Counted from the stretch's first letter, positions 25,300 through 33,441 are shown. The stretch: DNA of 64,000 nt from JBBIPA01 sp963820495 (GCA_963820495.1 CAWGAF010000002.1:620001-684000), one strand, 5' to 3'. Translations and numbers: made by a program. The notes: a model not told the origin generated them from the sequence alone.

Positions 25300-26733
25300 A
25301 TGACTAAAAGTAACACTCTGAAATTGATTAACAAAATTGGGGAAAATCGTGTTCAAGTATTGGATGGAGAAGAAACCAGAATCATGGCATTATCGGATTT
25401 CAACCAGATAAGCCAGCATAATCCCGATAGCACGTCTGCCAATTCTCCCCAAACTACAGTGAAATCATCGTTACAATCGAGGACTTTGGCGAATGAAAAA
25501 CCTATTCTGGAAGAAATAGGTTCCTCTTATGTATTCACGTGGATTCAGTCTGGCATAATCATTGAGGTCAGCCAGATAAAGGAATCTAGAGACAGAGTGA
25601 CCTGTCAAATAAATGTCAAGGTCATTCGTGAGGATTCCCCTGTTCACTTACTACAGACAAGTCTGAGCCTTACGTCATCCAGGGCGAGGACTGAGTTAGC
25701 CAAGGAACTTGCCCAACGACACGAAGGCAAATGTTTCAATTGGGTGTCTGCACTTGAAGAAGTGTGCGTTGTGAGCCTGGACAAGCATAAATCTGTGGAG
25801 CCTGCCATTGAGATATCGGGCGGTTTAACAGAGAAAGAAATACCAAAGCCTGAATATCTTCTTGAGCCTATCCTCTATAAGGATAAACCGACAGTATTTT
25901 TTGGAGAGGGTAAAGTAGGAAAGAGCTATCTGGCACTTGCCTTTGCCATTCTGGTTCAACTCCCCTACGATGACAATTCACTAGGATTGAAACCACAAAA
26001 GTCCAGTGCATTGATTCTGGATTACGAGACCGATAAGGAAGATGCGGAATATAGGCTTGATATGCTGACAAAGGGTTTTAGTCTGCCGAGTGTATCTATT
26101 CTTTATAGGCGTTGCACCCTACCATTTGTAGAAGATATAGATAACATCCTGGAAATTGTAAAGGAAAATGACATTGGTTTTATCATTGTTGACTCTGTTG
26201 GAGTAGCAGCAAGCAATGGCAATCTTAATGACTCACAGACCGCTACGCAGTTTTATCAAGCATTGCGTAGATTAAAGGTAACATCTTTGTTACTTACTCA
26301 TACGAGCAAAGACAACCTAAGTGGCAACAGCAAAACAGCCTTTGGTTCAGTCTACTTTACTAATATCGCCAGAAACATATTCGAGGTTAAAAAGTCTCAG
26401 GGCGTAGATGAGGATTCAATAGATGTTGTGTTGATTAATAGGAACAATAATATTGGAAAGCTACTCAAACCGATAAGCTACAGGCTGACGTTTACTGATG
26501 GTAAGGTAGTCATATCACAGCAAAACATTAGCAATATACCAGACTTTCACAAAGAGGTGCCTCTCAAGTATCGAGTGCAAGAAGTGCTGAAGCATGGCGC
26601 ACTATCAGTCAAAGAGATAGCTGAGCAGCTTGATGCTAACGAAGACTCAGTGAGACACGCACTACAACGTGATGAAAATAAGAAGTTCGTTAAGATAAAC
26701 AACACATGGGGATTATTAGGAGAAGAACAATAG
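25300..26733 (+). CDS. RepA-like AAA_25 ATPase, probable replication helicase
   Basis: A 477-residue protein. The N-terminal 190 residues contain no clear motif. The RecA-fold core starts at about residue 190 (YLLEPILYKDKPTVFFGEG), with Walker A FGEGKVGKSYLALAF and Walker B IGFIIVDSVGVAAS. SLLLTHTSKDNLSGNSKTAF resembles the RepA/AAA_25 hexameric helicases of plasmids and satellites. The last 60 residues (LKHGALSVKEIAEQLDANED) form a winged helix. ATG 25300 is better placed relative to GAGAGGTG than the GTG at 25291. The adjacent palindrome cluster may be its origin or operator. Confidence 0.75.
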   Translation: MTKSNTLKLINKIGENRVQVLDGEETRIMALSDFNQISQHNPDSTSANSPQTTVKSSLQSRTLANEKPILEEIGSSYVFTWIQSGIIIEVSQIKESRDRVTCQINVKVIREDSPVHLLQTSLSLTSSRARTELAKELAQRHEGKCFNWVSALEEVCVVSLDKHKSVEPAIEISGGLTEKEIPKPEYLLEPILYKDKPTVFFGEGKVGKSYLALAFAILVQLPYDDNSLGLKPQKSSALILDYETDKEDAEYRLDMLTKGFSLPSVSILYRRCTLPFVEDIDNILEIVKENDIGFIIVDSVGVAASNGNLNDSQTATQFYQALRRLKVTSLLLTHTSKDNLSGNSKTAFGSVYFTNIARNIFEVKKSQGVDEDSIDVVLINRNNNIGKLLKPISYRLTFTDGKVVISQQNISNIPDFHKEVPLKYRVQEVLKHGALSVKEIAEQLDANEDSVRHALQRDENKKFVKINNTWGLLGEEQ

Positions 26734-26831
26734 GACAGGACATCGGACAAGGGGATATTATATATCCCCCCTTGTCTGTCCGATATGTCTTTAAGACAAT
26801 TGTCTTGGGACAAAGGGACATTTGTCCGATT
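26734..26831. repeat. GGACA/TGTCC palindrome cluster next to the RepA-like gene
   Basis: GACATCGGACAAGGGGATAT (from about 26738) pairs with a downstream copy ATATCCCCCCTTGTCTGTCC (to about 26787) to form a large hairpin. A perfect 14-bp palindrome AAGACAATTGTCTT lies at 26793-26806, and GGGACA/TTGTCCGAT units continue to 26831. The motif TGTCCGAT appears three times in both orientations. A terminator explains the first hairpin only; an origin or RepA-binding region would explain the whole. Confidence 0.5.
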
Positions 26832-27531
26832 TGCTTCAATGACATTATCCCTTTCAAAGAAAACCGTATATAGTAGATATGAGCTTTAGGTATTGCGCCA
26901 AGTGTCCGTCCAGTTTTGAAAGCGGTGACCAGTGGCTAAAGCACATCCTGGAATAGCAGTAGCAAGTTTAAGCTACAATTACCGTCTTTAAAAAAAAGTA
27001 TGACCTATTAGCTTCCTAGAAATTGGCTAGTGGTCTTAATTGATGTGTTTGTATACCCCTATAACAGCCCGATATATAATACATGAACTTTTTTGGTGTT
27101 GTCCCCGTCCATCAACCAGGTTAAAAACAGAGTAACTATCCCAGCATTATCTTTACCGTAAGTGTCAACCCTCTCCTTATTTCTGTGCTTATTACATATA
27201 ACAATAAGGAATTATCAGCTATAGAACATGTTGCTAATTAGCGGATAATAATATTTACTGTGTCATGCGAAACCCAGAGTAATTGAAGCTAATTCAAATT
27301 TTGACTAAATCCTGGCGATAGCCTGGATAACTGGAGCTACAAAATGCAGTCGGAAGACATACCCCCACTAGTTAGTTAACTAATAGATATTCCCATTGGC
27401 TCAGAGTATACTATGAACAAGGACGCAGCTTTGATATAGTGGCGAGGAAGATTTGATGCATCAAACGTATTATTGCCCTACGTGTCGAGCACTTTTATAC
27501 CTTATGGAGTTCAATTGAGAGAGAAAGCATA
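26832..27531. other. Non-coding part of the element
   Basis: About 700 bp with no convincing gene on either strand. At 27288-27375 lies a sequence related to 31336-31412 (ATTCAAATTTTG near the start, GACATACCCCCA near the end). The rest is AT-rich with scattered short repeats; a decayed gene is possible but no homology could be seen. Confidence 0.5.
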
Positions 27532-28068
27532 ATGAATGAAATAAAACGTGAATTCAAGGGAAATGTCGGTCTGTTCCTAGTTTGCACAGAACTATCCAAA
27601 CTTAATCTTGCTGCTATGCCTACATCTAGGAATATGAAAGGCTATGATGTAGTTGTATTTAATCCTGAAACTAACATAGGACTTGGAATTCAAATCAAAT
27701 GCACAGACCGAAAACAGAAGGACTTCCCAATACTGACATCTCATTGGCGCAACTACAAAAAGATGATAGAAGATAAAATAATTGCGGATTTCGTCTTTGT
27801 TGATATTTCAAACCCAGATAAACCAGATTATTATATTGTTGCTAAGGAAGTAATGAAGCATATTATAAATTCAAGTTGTGATAGATATTTAAGCGAATAT
27901 CAACAAAGACACAATATGACATTTGAACAAATGTTAGAGAAAAAGGAAAAAGAAAAAAGGAAACCTGACCTAATCGCTATAGGTTTAAGCGATATCGAAA
28001 GATACAGTGATATTAAAAAACATAAAAATAATTGGCAAGTTATTATTGATAGGCTTCAAAAGACATAA
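27532..28068 (+). CDS. Cargo protein resembling a PD-(D/E)xK nuclease fold
   Basis: A 178-residue protein starting MNEIKREFKGNVGLFLVCTE. MKGYDVVVFNP, then GLGIQIKCTDRKQKDFPIL resemble the D-x(n)-(E/Q)xK metal-binding core of restriction-like endonucleases (Asp of GYDVVV; Gln-Ile-Lys). YKKMIEDKIIADFVFVDISN and DYYIVAKEVM look like the strand-rich remainder of DUF4365-type domains. A nuclease or defence role is inferred, not shown. The C-terminal 60 residues are charged (EQMLEKKEKEKRKPD). It is a stand-alone gene, with GAGAGAAAGC before ATG. Confidence 0.55.
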   Translation: MNEIKREFKGNVGLFLVCTELSKLNLAAMPTSRNMKGYDVVVFNPETNIGLGIQIKCTDRKQKDFPILTSHWRNYKKMIEDKIIADFVFVDISNPDKPDYYIVAKEVMKHIINSSCDRYLSEYQQRHNMTFEQMLEKKEKEKRKPDLIAIGLSDIERYSDIKKHKNNWQVIIDRLQKT

Positions 28069-28131
28069 CGTTGACTAATAGCCCTGGGTAATGATAGATT
28101 AAGTCTATAAAACTGAATATATTGTAGCTAT

Positions 28132-28300
28132 CGAGAGTTGCGGTTAAGGTACTGGACTGATAACCCGCACAGCAACCTTTGAGACTTCTTAAAGGTGCTA
28201 CAGCCAGCCCGAAAGGGAACGATAGGTTCACGGTAGAGCCGTGAAAAAGGAAGGCGAGAAGCCTTCACTTGGAGTGAAGGTTCTTTGTTTCCCTCGGATA
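28132..28300 (+). ncRNA. Multi-hairpin structured RNA or attenuator leader
   Basis: In order: GTTGCGGTTA (28137-28146) pairs with 28161-28176 with one bulge; ACCTTT/AAAGGT (28175-28180, 28191-28196); CCCGAAAGGG (28208-28217); TTCACGG/CCGTGAA (28227-28233, 28239-28245); GAAGGC/GCCTTC (28250-28255, 28261-28266); and CCTTCAC/GTGAAGG (28262-28268, 28274-28280) followed by TTCTTTGTTT. The last two share CCTTC and cannot form together, as in antiterminator/terminator pairs. Similarity to transposon-linked RNAs such as HEARO was considered but cannot be confirmed by eye. Confidence 0.55.
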
Positions 28301-28338
28301 TACCCGCTTTCTCGGTAGCACAAAGCAAAGGGGGAGCA

Positions 28339-29070
28339 ATGGGTCTATTCAATAAATCACCAAAGGAACAGGAACTCTACATCTATGAGCGTTTCAGGAA
28401 TCAGGCTAATGTGAAGTGGTGCAATATAGAGGGCGAGCAAACAGGCGAAGCCTTTTACCAAGCCAATCGCTATCTAATCTTAGACCTTCGCAATCTCAGG
28501 ATATGTCACCACTGCTTTGCATTATACGGTATAGTTAGGCTGAAGGACGGTAAAAAAGTTTACCAAAATTGCATGTGTGACGAGCTTGACAAACCAAGGT
28601 GGGATAAATACGACTTTAACCGCAAGTATGAGCTATGCTGGTGCTGTGGATTAGAAGTAATTCCCAGTGGTTCTAAGTTTTCGTCCTTCTATTGTCGGGA
28701 TTGCAAGGAAAGGATTTGGTATTTGAATCAGAAGCTAGGAAGGTGCCTCATACCCCTTGGTCGCCATAGTGTAATGAATGGAGTCATCGGCACTGGTAAA
28801 GATGTTGGAAATATATATGCCATAGCCATGTTTTGCCATGACATAGGTACCGTGAACGAAAAAATCGATTTTCTTCACGATGAATACATGCGGAAAAAAA
28901 TTAAGGATGTTGTTGATGTATTGCAGTTGTCTAAAGACAGCCGTGCCATTGGCTTGCTTAAGAAGACTAAGGACGTTGACATTGCCCGACTGAAAGAAGA
29001 AGCGTTCCTGGATTTGCTAATAGAGGTATTTGTACGGTTTATCCCATTGCACAAGTTATCCCTCAATTAA
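28339..29070 (+). CDS. Cargo protein with multiple CxxC zinc-binding pairs
   Basis: A 243-residue protein, start MGLFNKSPKEQELYIYERF after AGGGGGAGCA; the longer open frame would run into the leader RNA. Cysteine groups are CHHC (ICHHCFALYG), CMC (YQNCMCDEL), CWCC (LCWCCGLEV) and C-x2-C in FYCRDCKERIW, enough for two zinc sites in the first half. The second half is helical without motif. Family not recognised. It is controlled, if the leader structure is real, by attenuation. It may be a nucleic-acid-binding accessory or defence protein; no catalytic motif supports more. Confidence 0.6.
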   Translation: MGLFNKSPKEQELYIYERFRNQANVKWCNIEGEQTGEAFYQANRYLILDLRNLRICHHCFALYGIVRLKDGKKVYQNCMCDELDKPRWDKYDFNRKYELCWCCGLEVIPSGSKFSSFYCRDCKERIWYLNQKLGRCLIPLGRHSVMNGVIGTGKDVGNIYAIAMFCHDIGTVNEKIDFLHDEYMRKKIKDVVDVLQLSKDSRAIGLLKKTKDVDIARLKEEAFLDLLIEVFVRFIPLHKLSLN

Positions 29071-29122
29071 TTGTCGGCCTTGTTTTGATAGAGGGGAGTA
29101 TTAAACTAAGAAATCTACTTCT

Positions 29123-29920
29123 TTAACCGTGTTTAAGCCACTTTGGGAACCTATAATAGTTTTGTAACTGCCTGATAAGACCGTATATAAAGACACCAAA
29201 AAAACCAAGGAACATAATGGATAGAAATATTAGACTAAAAGAATCAGAGAGAGTCTTGTTAGATGATAAATATTTGATTAGGACACCATTAGGTTCAAAA
29301 AGCATATATGCAAACCAACCCGCAAATACCACTAGAGACACCCCTGGTTGAATCATATTTGACAGTACCTTTCTTCTGGAGATTGGTGGAAATGGGCTTA
29401 TGTTCTTTATTTCAGAATCAATTATGTTACCAGAAATTTTCGGCTTTATATCTGAATTGCCGTTATGTAATATTTCTATAGCTGCACCATCATAGTGACC
29501 AAGATATTCAAAATCTAGAAACACAGATTGCCCTTTTTGTTCTAGGGCGAATTTATTTTGCGCTTTACTTATACAATAAACAATTGGTGCTCTCAATATG
29601 ATAACTTCGGGAAGGGATATTGCTATTTTTTCAGTTATATCATTTTTCCTGATGACCTCTCTACCTTTATTGAAAAAAATGATTCTTGTTATACATACTT
29701 GCTCAACTTCTATGTTCCCAAATGATACTTTAAGTTCTGGAGGGGCGCCAGTACCTTTTCCTATATAACGATAAGTAGAATAAGCCCATACAGCTTTCTT
29801 TTCCTTCGTAGCTTTTATACCGTAAAATATAGCTAAAGCGATGGCCACTATACTTACGGATGTTCCTATTATTCCAACTAATAGTTCCACTTCAATAAGC
29901 CTTTTCTTATTTAAAGGCAC
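29123..29920 (-). CDS. Membrane protein of the element, unknown function
   Basis: A 265-residue protein with one N-terminal helix (LLVGIIGTSVSIVAIALAIF), a beta-rich soluble middle of about 150 residues (VSFGNIEVEQVCITRIIFFN, ISLPEVIILRAPIVYC), and two C-terminal helices (GVSLVVFAGWFAYMLF and FSLIFLSIMFLGFFGVFIYG). This topology resembles uncharacterised proteins next to defence genes, but no family was identified. It is on the minus strand, convergent with the zinc-finger gene, with no close operon partner. Confidence 0.6.
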   Translation of the reverse strand: MPLNKKRLIEVELLVGIIGTSVSIVAIALAIFYGIKATKEKKAVWAYSTYRYIGKGTGAPPELKVSFGNIEVEQVCITRIIFFNKGREVIRKNDITEKIAISLPEVIILRAPIVYCISKAQNKFALEQKGQSVFLDFEYLGHYDGAAIEILHNGNSDIKPKISGNIIDSEIKNISPFPPISRRKVLSNMIQPGVSLVVFAGWFAYMLFEPNGVLIKYLSSNKTLSDSFSLIFLSIMFLGFFGVFIYGLIRQLQNYYRFPKWLKHG

Positions 29921-29977
29921 TATATAATAGTTATCCTTGTTATGTCAATAGATTCGAAGATAACAATCAAATTACCC

Positions 29978-30037
29978 AAGTGGCGACCTGTAGAACTTCA
30001 TGCTATCCTGAAAAGTAACTGACCTAGTATGCGTGAA
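29978..30037 (-). pseudogene. Relic of an integrase 3' end (copy 1)
   Basis: Read on the minus strand this encodes THTRSVTFQDSMKFYRSPL, nearly identical to the C-terminus of the intact integrase (YTRSVTFQDSMKFYKSPLA). The rest of the gene is gone. It is in the same orientation as the live integrase, 1.4 kb upstream on the plus coordinate. Confidence 0.75.
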
Positions 30038-30256
30038 ATGAGCTAATCCTTTGCTACATACTACATATCGGCAGGTTTCGAATGTAGGGCATGGACATTT
30101 TTACGGCAAGGGCGGACAAATGATGGACATGCAGGCTGATATTAGCTATGTGTATTGGTATTTTCGCTATTGAGTTATTTATGATATGAGTAGTAGAATA
30201 ATAAAGTTACATGTCTCAGCAGATATGCTTCTTGATACTAATTACTCATCGCTTGC

Positions 30257-30901
30257 TCATTGAATAATAATACCAAAAGCCCGTGCTTCCTCTCGGTCTG
30301 ATTCAATAATAGCATTTATAAATTTCATTTCTGAATCCGATACCCCCAGAGCTATGGCTCTCCTGAAATGTTTCACTGCTTCTCGAACAGCACAATCCCA
30401 AGTTATACCGAGTTTTTGTAATTCACTTGCAGCTTGATAAGGGTCAAATCTACCACCAGCAATGAAGTCGTCCAATCCAGTTCCTTCGACCATTTTATTT
30501 ATTTGCCCAAATCTTTCCCTAAATTCAGGTGCACTATATGCAGCACGTATCAACATCCTATAACACGTAGCTAACGCATATTCCACCCTAGGGTCATTTT
30601 GGTGCAAAGCCAAGGCACGCTCATTTGCTATCACTGCGTCCGCAAACCTGCCTATCCGCAAATAATTATTTCCAAGTGCAAAATTCCATATAAACTCATA
30701 AGGCTCCCGCCAAACAGCCCTCTCCAAAGCTTGAGTTGCTGCCCCTAATGCGCCCTGCTTTTCCGTCATATTTGAAAGCCGTGAGTTGGGGCCGCCGATA
30801 AATGGATATACCTCTAAGTCGTATAGTGCTTCAAGTTTGGCTGCCTCATCTGCCAATAGTTCGTTAATCTTCCATCTAGGTTTCCGTCCAAAAAATCCCA
30901 C
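30257..30901 (-). CDS. TPR-like helical repeat protein of the element
   Basis: A 214-residue protein. The first 35 residues (MGFFGRKPRWKINELLADEA) are basic then helical. Residues 50-120 show tetratricopeptide-like pairs, GALGAATQALERAVWREPYE, FIWNFALGNNYLRIGRFADA, VIANERALALHQNDPRVEYA, and a later pair VKHFRRAIALGVSDSEM. TPR proteins mediate protein interaction; nothing shows the partner. No neighbour on the same strand is close enough to form an operon. Confidence 0.65.
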   Translation of the reverse strand: MGFFGRKPRWKINELLADEAAKLEALYDLEVYPFIGGPNSRLSNMTEKQGALGAATQALERAVWREPYEFIWNFALGNNYLRIGRFADAVIANERALALHQNDPRVEYALATCYRMLIRAAYSAPEFRERFGQINKMVEGTGLDDFIAGGRFDPYQAASELQKLGITWDCAVREAVKHFRRAIALGVSDSEMKFINAIIESDREEARAFGIIIQ

Positions 30902-31438
30902 TGTCTCACATCCTTATTTTGACTTTCACACTTTAGCTATTCTCTTCTCGTGGTATCTCTGATGCCTACCTAGCGCAACCAGTTGTCAATTTAAAAGATT
31001 TCAAAGAATCATTCACCTACGAATTATCTTAAGTACAGTAATTACAATTGTCAAGAACCGCCTATTATGACCAATCCGAGATATTAATAATTTTGCGAGA
31101 GTGCATTGGTGAGGCGTGTCCTCATGGCAAATTGGTATTACCGTACCCCTACAAAGTCTTTGTAGAACGATGCTACACTATCCCATCTGGCTTATTTCAC
31201 AGTGAGCCATTGATGCCCATTCTCGCTCACTAAGTGAAGCCTAAGACATATCCGTGAGCATATTACCCTAACTGTATAAACTTATCCCAGTGGTGACCTA
31301 TAAAACTTCATGCTATCCTGAAATACTTCCTGAGAGTGATTCAAATTTTGGTGTAATCCTCGTCTGAGCCTAATTTAAGGATTACCGAAATTCCACTGGG
31401 GGGACATACCCCCAAAGTATAATACACCAACCGTGAAC
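30902..31438. other. Gene-free part of the element with integrase relic 2 and a repeat
   Basis: At 31281-31325 the minus strand encodes FQDSMKFYRSPLG plus stop, a second relic of the integrase C-terminus. At 31336-31412 lies the partner of the 27288-27375 repeat. No ORF here has a ribosome-binding site or recognisable product. Confidence 0.6.
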
Positions 31439-32398
31439 TCATGCAAGCGGTGACTTATAGAATTTCATACTATCCTGGAAGGTCACTGACCTGGTATACC
31501 TCTGTACCATCTCTAGTGATTCCCATCTGCCGAGGTCTTTGATAGTCATGGTATCAATACCAGCTTTTCTTAAGAGACAAGCGAAGGTACGTCTGAAAGT
31601 ATGGGGATTGCATTGTAAGCCCGTCTCAAGACTTAGTTGTTCGAGCATCGATTTAATACCCCAAAAGCCTATATTCCAGATTGGCTCATTGAGTTGGGGT
31701 TTGTATTCGTTGAGCCACAATCTCAAATGTTGTTCTGTTAAGAGACCGAAGGGCGCATAACCCTCTTTGTTTCCCTTGCCGAGAACTCTAATTGTTTTGG
31801 ACTTCCAATCGATATCTGCCAACTTGATATGGAGAAGCTCGGATAATCGCAGCCCTGATTCGGTAAACAGTGCAATAATTGCCTTATCTCTTGTGCAATG
31901 TGCTTGTTTGATAAGTATCGTTACCTGCTCTTTAGAAAGCGAAGGGAGCATGAGCTTCGGTCTTTTTGGGGATTCTACCAGTGTTATGGGATTTGCTTTG
32001 TCTGAACAATCAAATCCTGACTTTGGACTATAAAGCCAGTTGTAGAAGATTGATATAGCTCTGAAGTAAGCATGTTTGCCACCAATGGAGCAAGTTAGAG
32101 AATTAAGATAGCCGTGTATGTCCTTCGATTTTGGAGTGAGACCGAGTATTGGTAGAGACTTAGTTAGGTACTTACCATAGAATTCTATTGTTCCATGCGA
32201 AACTCCGTCCCGTCTGGACTTCAGGAATAGTTCGATGGCTTTTTCTACATCTGATAGACCTTTGGATTTATCGTTTTGACAAGAGTATTCCCATAAAGCC
32301 TGGACTAGTTTTTCAGATGGTGGTCGGTAGCCATTTTTGACCTGGGAAATGTAGCCTTTACTGAAATTGCTAAACTCTGCAATGTGAGAAGTGGGCAA
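31439..32398 (-). CDS. int: Tyrosine recombinase (integrase), 3' segment of the split gene
   Basis: A 319-codon frame. It starts within an XRE-like HTH (FSNFSKGYISQVKNGYRPPS), followed by a core-binding domain (GVSHGTIEFYGKYLTKSLPI) and a catalytic domain with Arg in TESGLRLSELLHI, Lys in RVLGKGNKEGY, HTFRR, GRWESLEMVQRY (Trp in the second His position, Tyr nucleophile). The only usual start in the integrated state is a weak TTG at 32398, which would cut the HTH. The frame is open through attR to 32461 but has no ATG, GTG or TTG there. In a circle it joins ATG 23908 in frame. Confidence 0.88.
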   Translation of the reverse strand: MPTSHIAEFSNFSKGYISQVKNGYRPPSEKLVQALWEYSCQNDKSKGLSDVEKAIELFLKSRRDGVSHGTIEFYGKYLTKSLPILGLTPKSKDIHGYLNSLTCSIGGKHAYFRAISIFYNWLYSPKSGFDCSDKANPITLVESPKRPKLMLPSLSKEQVTILIKQAHCTRDKAIIALFTESGLRLSELLHIKLADIDWKSKTIRVLGKGNKEGYAPFGLLTEQHLRLWLNEYKPQLNEPIWNIGFWGIKSMLEQLSLETGLQCNPHTFRRTFACLLRKAGIDTMTIKDLGRWESLEMVQRYTRSVTFQDSMKFYKSPLA

Positions 32399-32424
32399 TT
32401 TTTTTAGCAGACTAAATACGTTTT

Positions 32425-32453
32425 CAGGGATTCGAATTCCCTTGGGGGCACCA
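32425..32453 (+). repeat. attR: 29-bp direct repeat of the tRNA-Glu 3' end
   Basis: Identical to 23794-23822. It is followed by host-like DNA GTTTTGTTCTATG, the sequence expected to follow tRNA-Glu in the empty site. Confidence 0.93.
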
Positions 32454-32673
32454 GTTTTGTTCTATGTTTCCCTTGATTTCCCCGTTTTCTGTATTTGCTT
32501 AATACTTATCAGACTATTTACTTCTCTTCGGTCTTCTAGGGAATATTCTAAACTCATTAATTATGCTGTATATATCTATTAAACTTATTTATATACTTAT
32601 TCCCATCTAGAGTTGATATTGATATAATGTTTTGAGAGTGAGTGTTTATTATTGGAGTTAATAAAGGGGGGAT

Positions 32674-33360
32674 ATGATGGATAAACAATATGGGATTAAA
32701 TTTGCCTTGTTGTTTACTGTGTTGGCATTGATGTTAGGGCTTACCTTGCCAGCCTGTTCCACAGGAGCACCAGTACCAGCACCGGCACCAACGCCGACGC
32801 CATTGCCATTGCCTGCTGATGAGCCTAAGGCCGAAGAGCCAAAACCAAGTGAGCCAGAGCCAGTTGCAGAAGAACCAAAGGCTGAGGAGCCGAAAAAGGA
32901 AGATGAGAAACTAACCATGTCAGCAGCGGCTTTTGGAGAGGGCGGGGCAATACCACCAAAGTACAGTTGTAAGGGAGAGAATGTATCACCTCAACTTATA
33001 TGGAGCGGGGTACCCTCTGGAACCCAGGCTTTTGTGCTTATAATAAATGACCCAGATGCTCCCAGTGGAACATTTACACACTGGATGGTGATAGACATCC
33101 CTGCCGATGTTCGGGAGTTGCCAGAAGCTGCAAACAAAGAGTTACCCGGTGGTGCAGTACAGGGCAGAAACGATTTTGGGAGAAGCGACTATGGTGGGCC
33201 CTGCCCTCCTGGTGGAACTACACACCGGTATCAGTTTACCCTTTATGCCCTGGATAAACCTTTAGGCTTATCCGGCGGGGCTCTTAAATGGCAAGTCCTT
33301 GATGGGATGGCAGCACATGTTTTGGCAGAGGTCCAAATCATGGGGACTTTTAAACCTTGA
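32674..33360 (+). CDS. YbhB/YbcL-type PEBP lipoprotein
   Basis: A 228-residue protein. The N-terminus is a signal peptide with lipobox LTLPACSTG (Cys near residue 27), followed by a Pro/Ala/Glu-rich linker with repeated EEPKAEEPK-like units (about residues 30-75). The domain proper begins LTMSAAAFGEGGAIPPKYSC and contains IINDPDAPSGTFTHWMVIDI and GPCPPGGTTHRYQFTLYALD, hallmarks of the Raf-kinase-inhibitor-like PEBP family. It is an extracytoplasmic, membrane-anchored form. Function in bacteria is unclear. ATG follows AAAGGGGGG. It lies just outside the element's right end. Confidence 0.88.
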   Translation: MMDKQYGIKFALLFTVLALMLGLTLPACSTGAPVPAPAPTPTPLPLPADEPKAEEPKPSEPEPVAEEPKAEEPKKEDEKLTMSAAAFGEGGAIPPKYSCKGENVSPQLIWSGVPSGTQAFVLIINDPDAPSGTFTHWMVIDIPADVRELPEAANKELPGGAVQGRNDFGRSDYGGPCPPGGTTHRYQFTLYALDKPLGLSGGALKWQVLDGMAAHVLAEVQIMGTFKP

Positions 33361-33402
33361 TCGCAATTGCAGGAACTCGCGGGTTCCCATTGAGCCCGCG
33401 GG

Positions 33403-33434
33403 ATCGTCACGTCCGCCTGAGGCGGACTCACGAT
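33403..33434. terminator. Hairpin between convergent genes
   Basis: ATCGT..GTCCGCC-TGA-GGCGGAC..ACGAT forms a long interrupted stem. It is located between the PEBP gene and the oppositely oriented small-protein gene, so it may terminate both; no clear T run follows on the plus strand. Confidence 0.5.
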
Positions 33435-33441
33435 GACATAT

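Larger units (their letters stand above)
23794..32453. mobile_element. Integrative element in tRNA-Glu with a split integrase
   Basis: An AT-richer block bounded by 29-bp perfect direct repeats of the tRNA-Glu 3' end (23794-23822 and 32425-32453); the unit length is 8631 bp. It contains xis, two small regulators, a RepA-like ATPase, a palindrome cluster, four cargo genes, a structured-RNA region, relics of earlier integrases and a tyrosine recombinase at the right end. No capsid, portal, relaxase or transfer genes are seen, so it is a non-conjugative element, perhaps a satellite or plasmid-like island mobilised by a helper. Confidence 0.9.

Noticed and set aside
30067..30081. 15-base match TCGGCAGGTTTCGAA to the tRNA(CAT) remnant
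   Set aside because: One match of this length between two places in 64 kb is not surprising; the surroundings do not fold as a tRNA.
31048..31233. 61-codon ORF between the TPR gene and integrase relic 2
   Set aside because: TTG start without ribosome-binding site, composition like non-coding DNA, next to decayed sequence.
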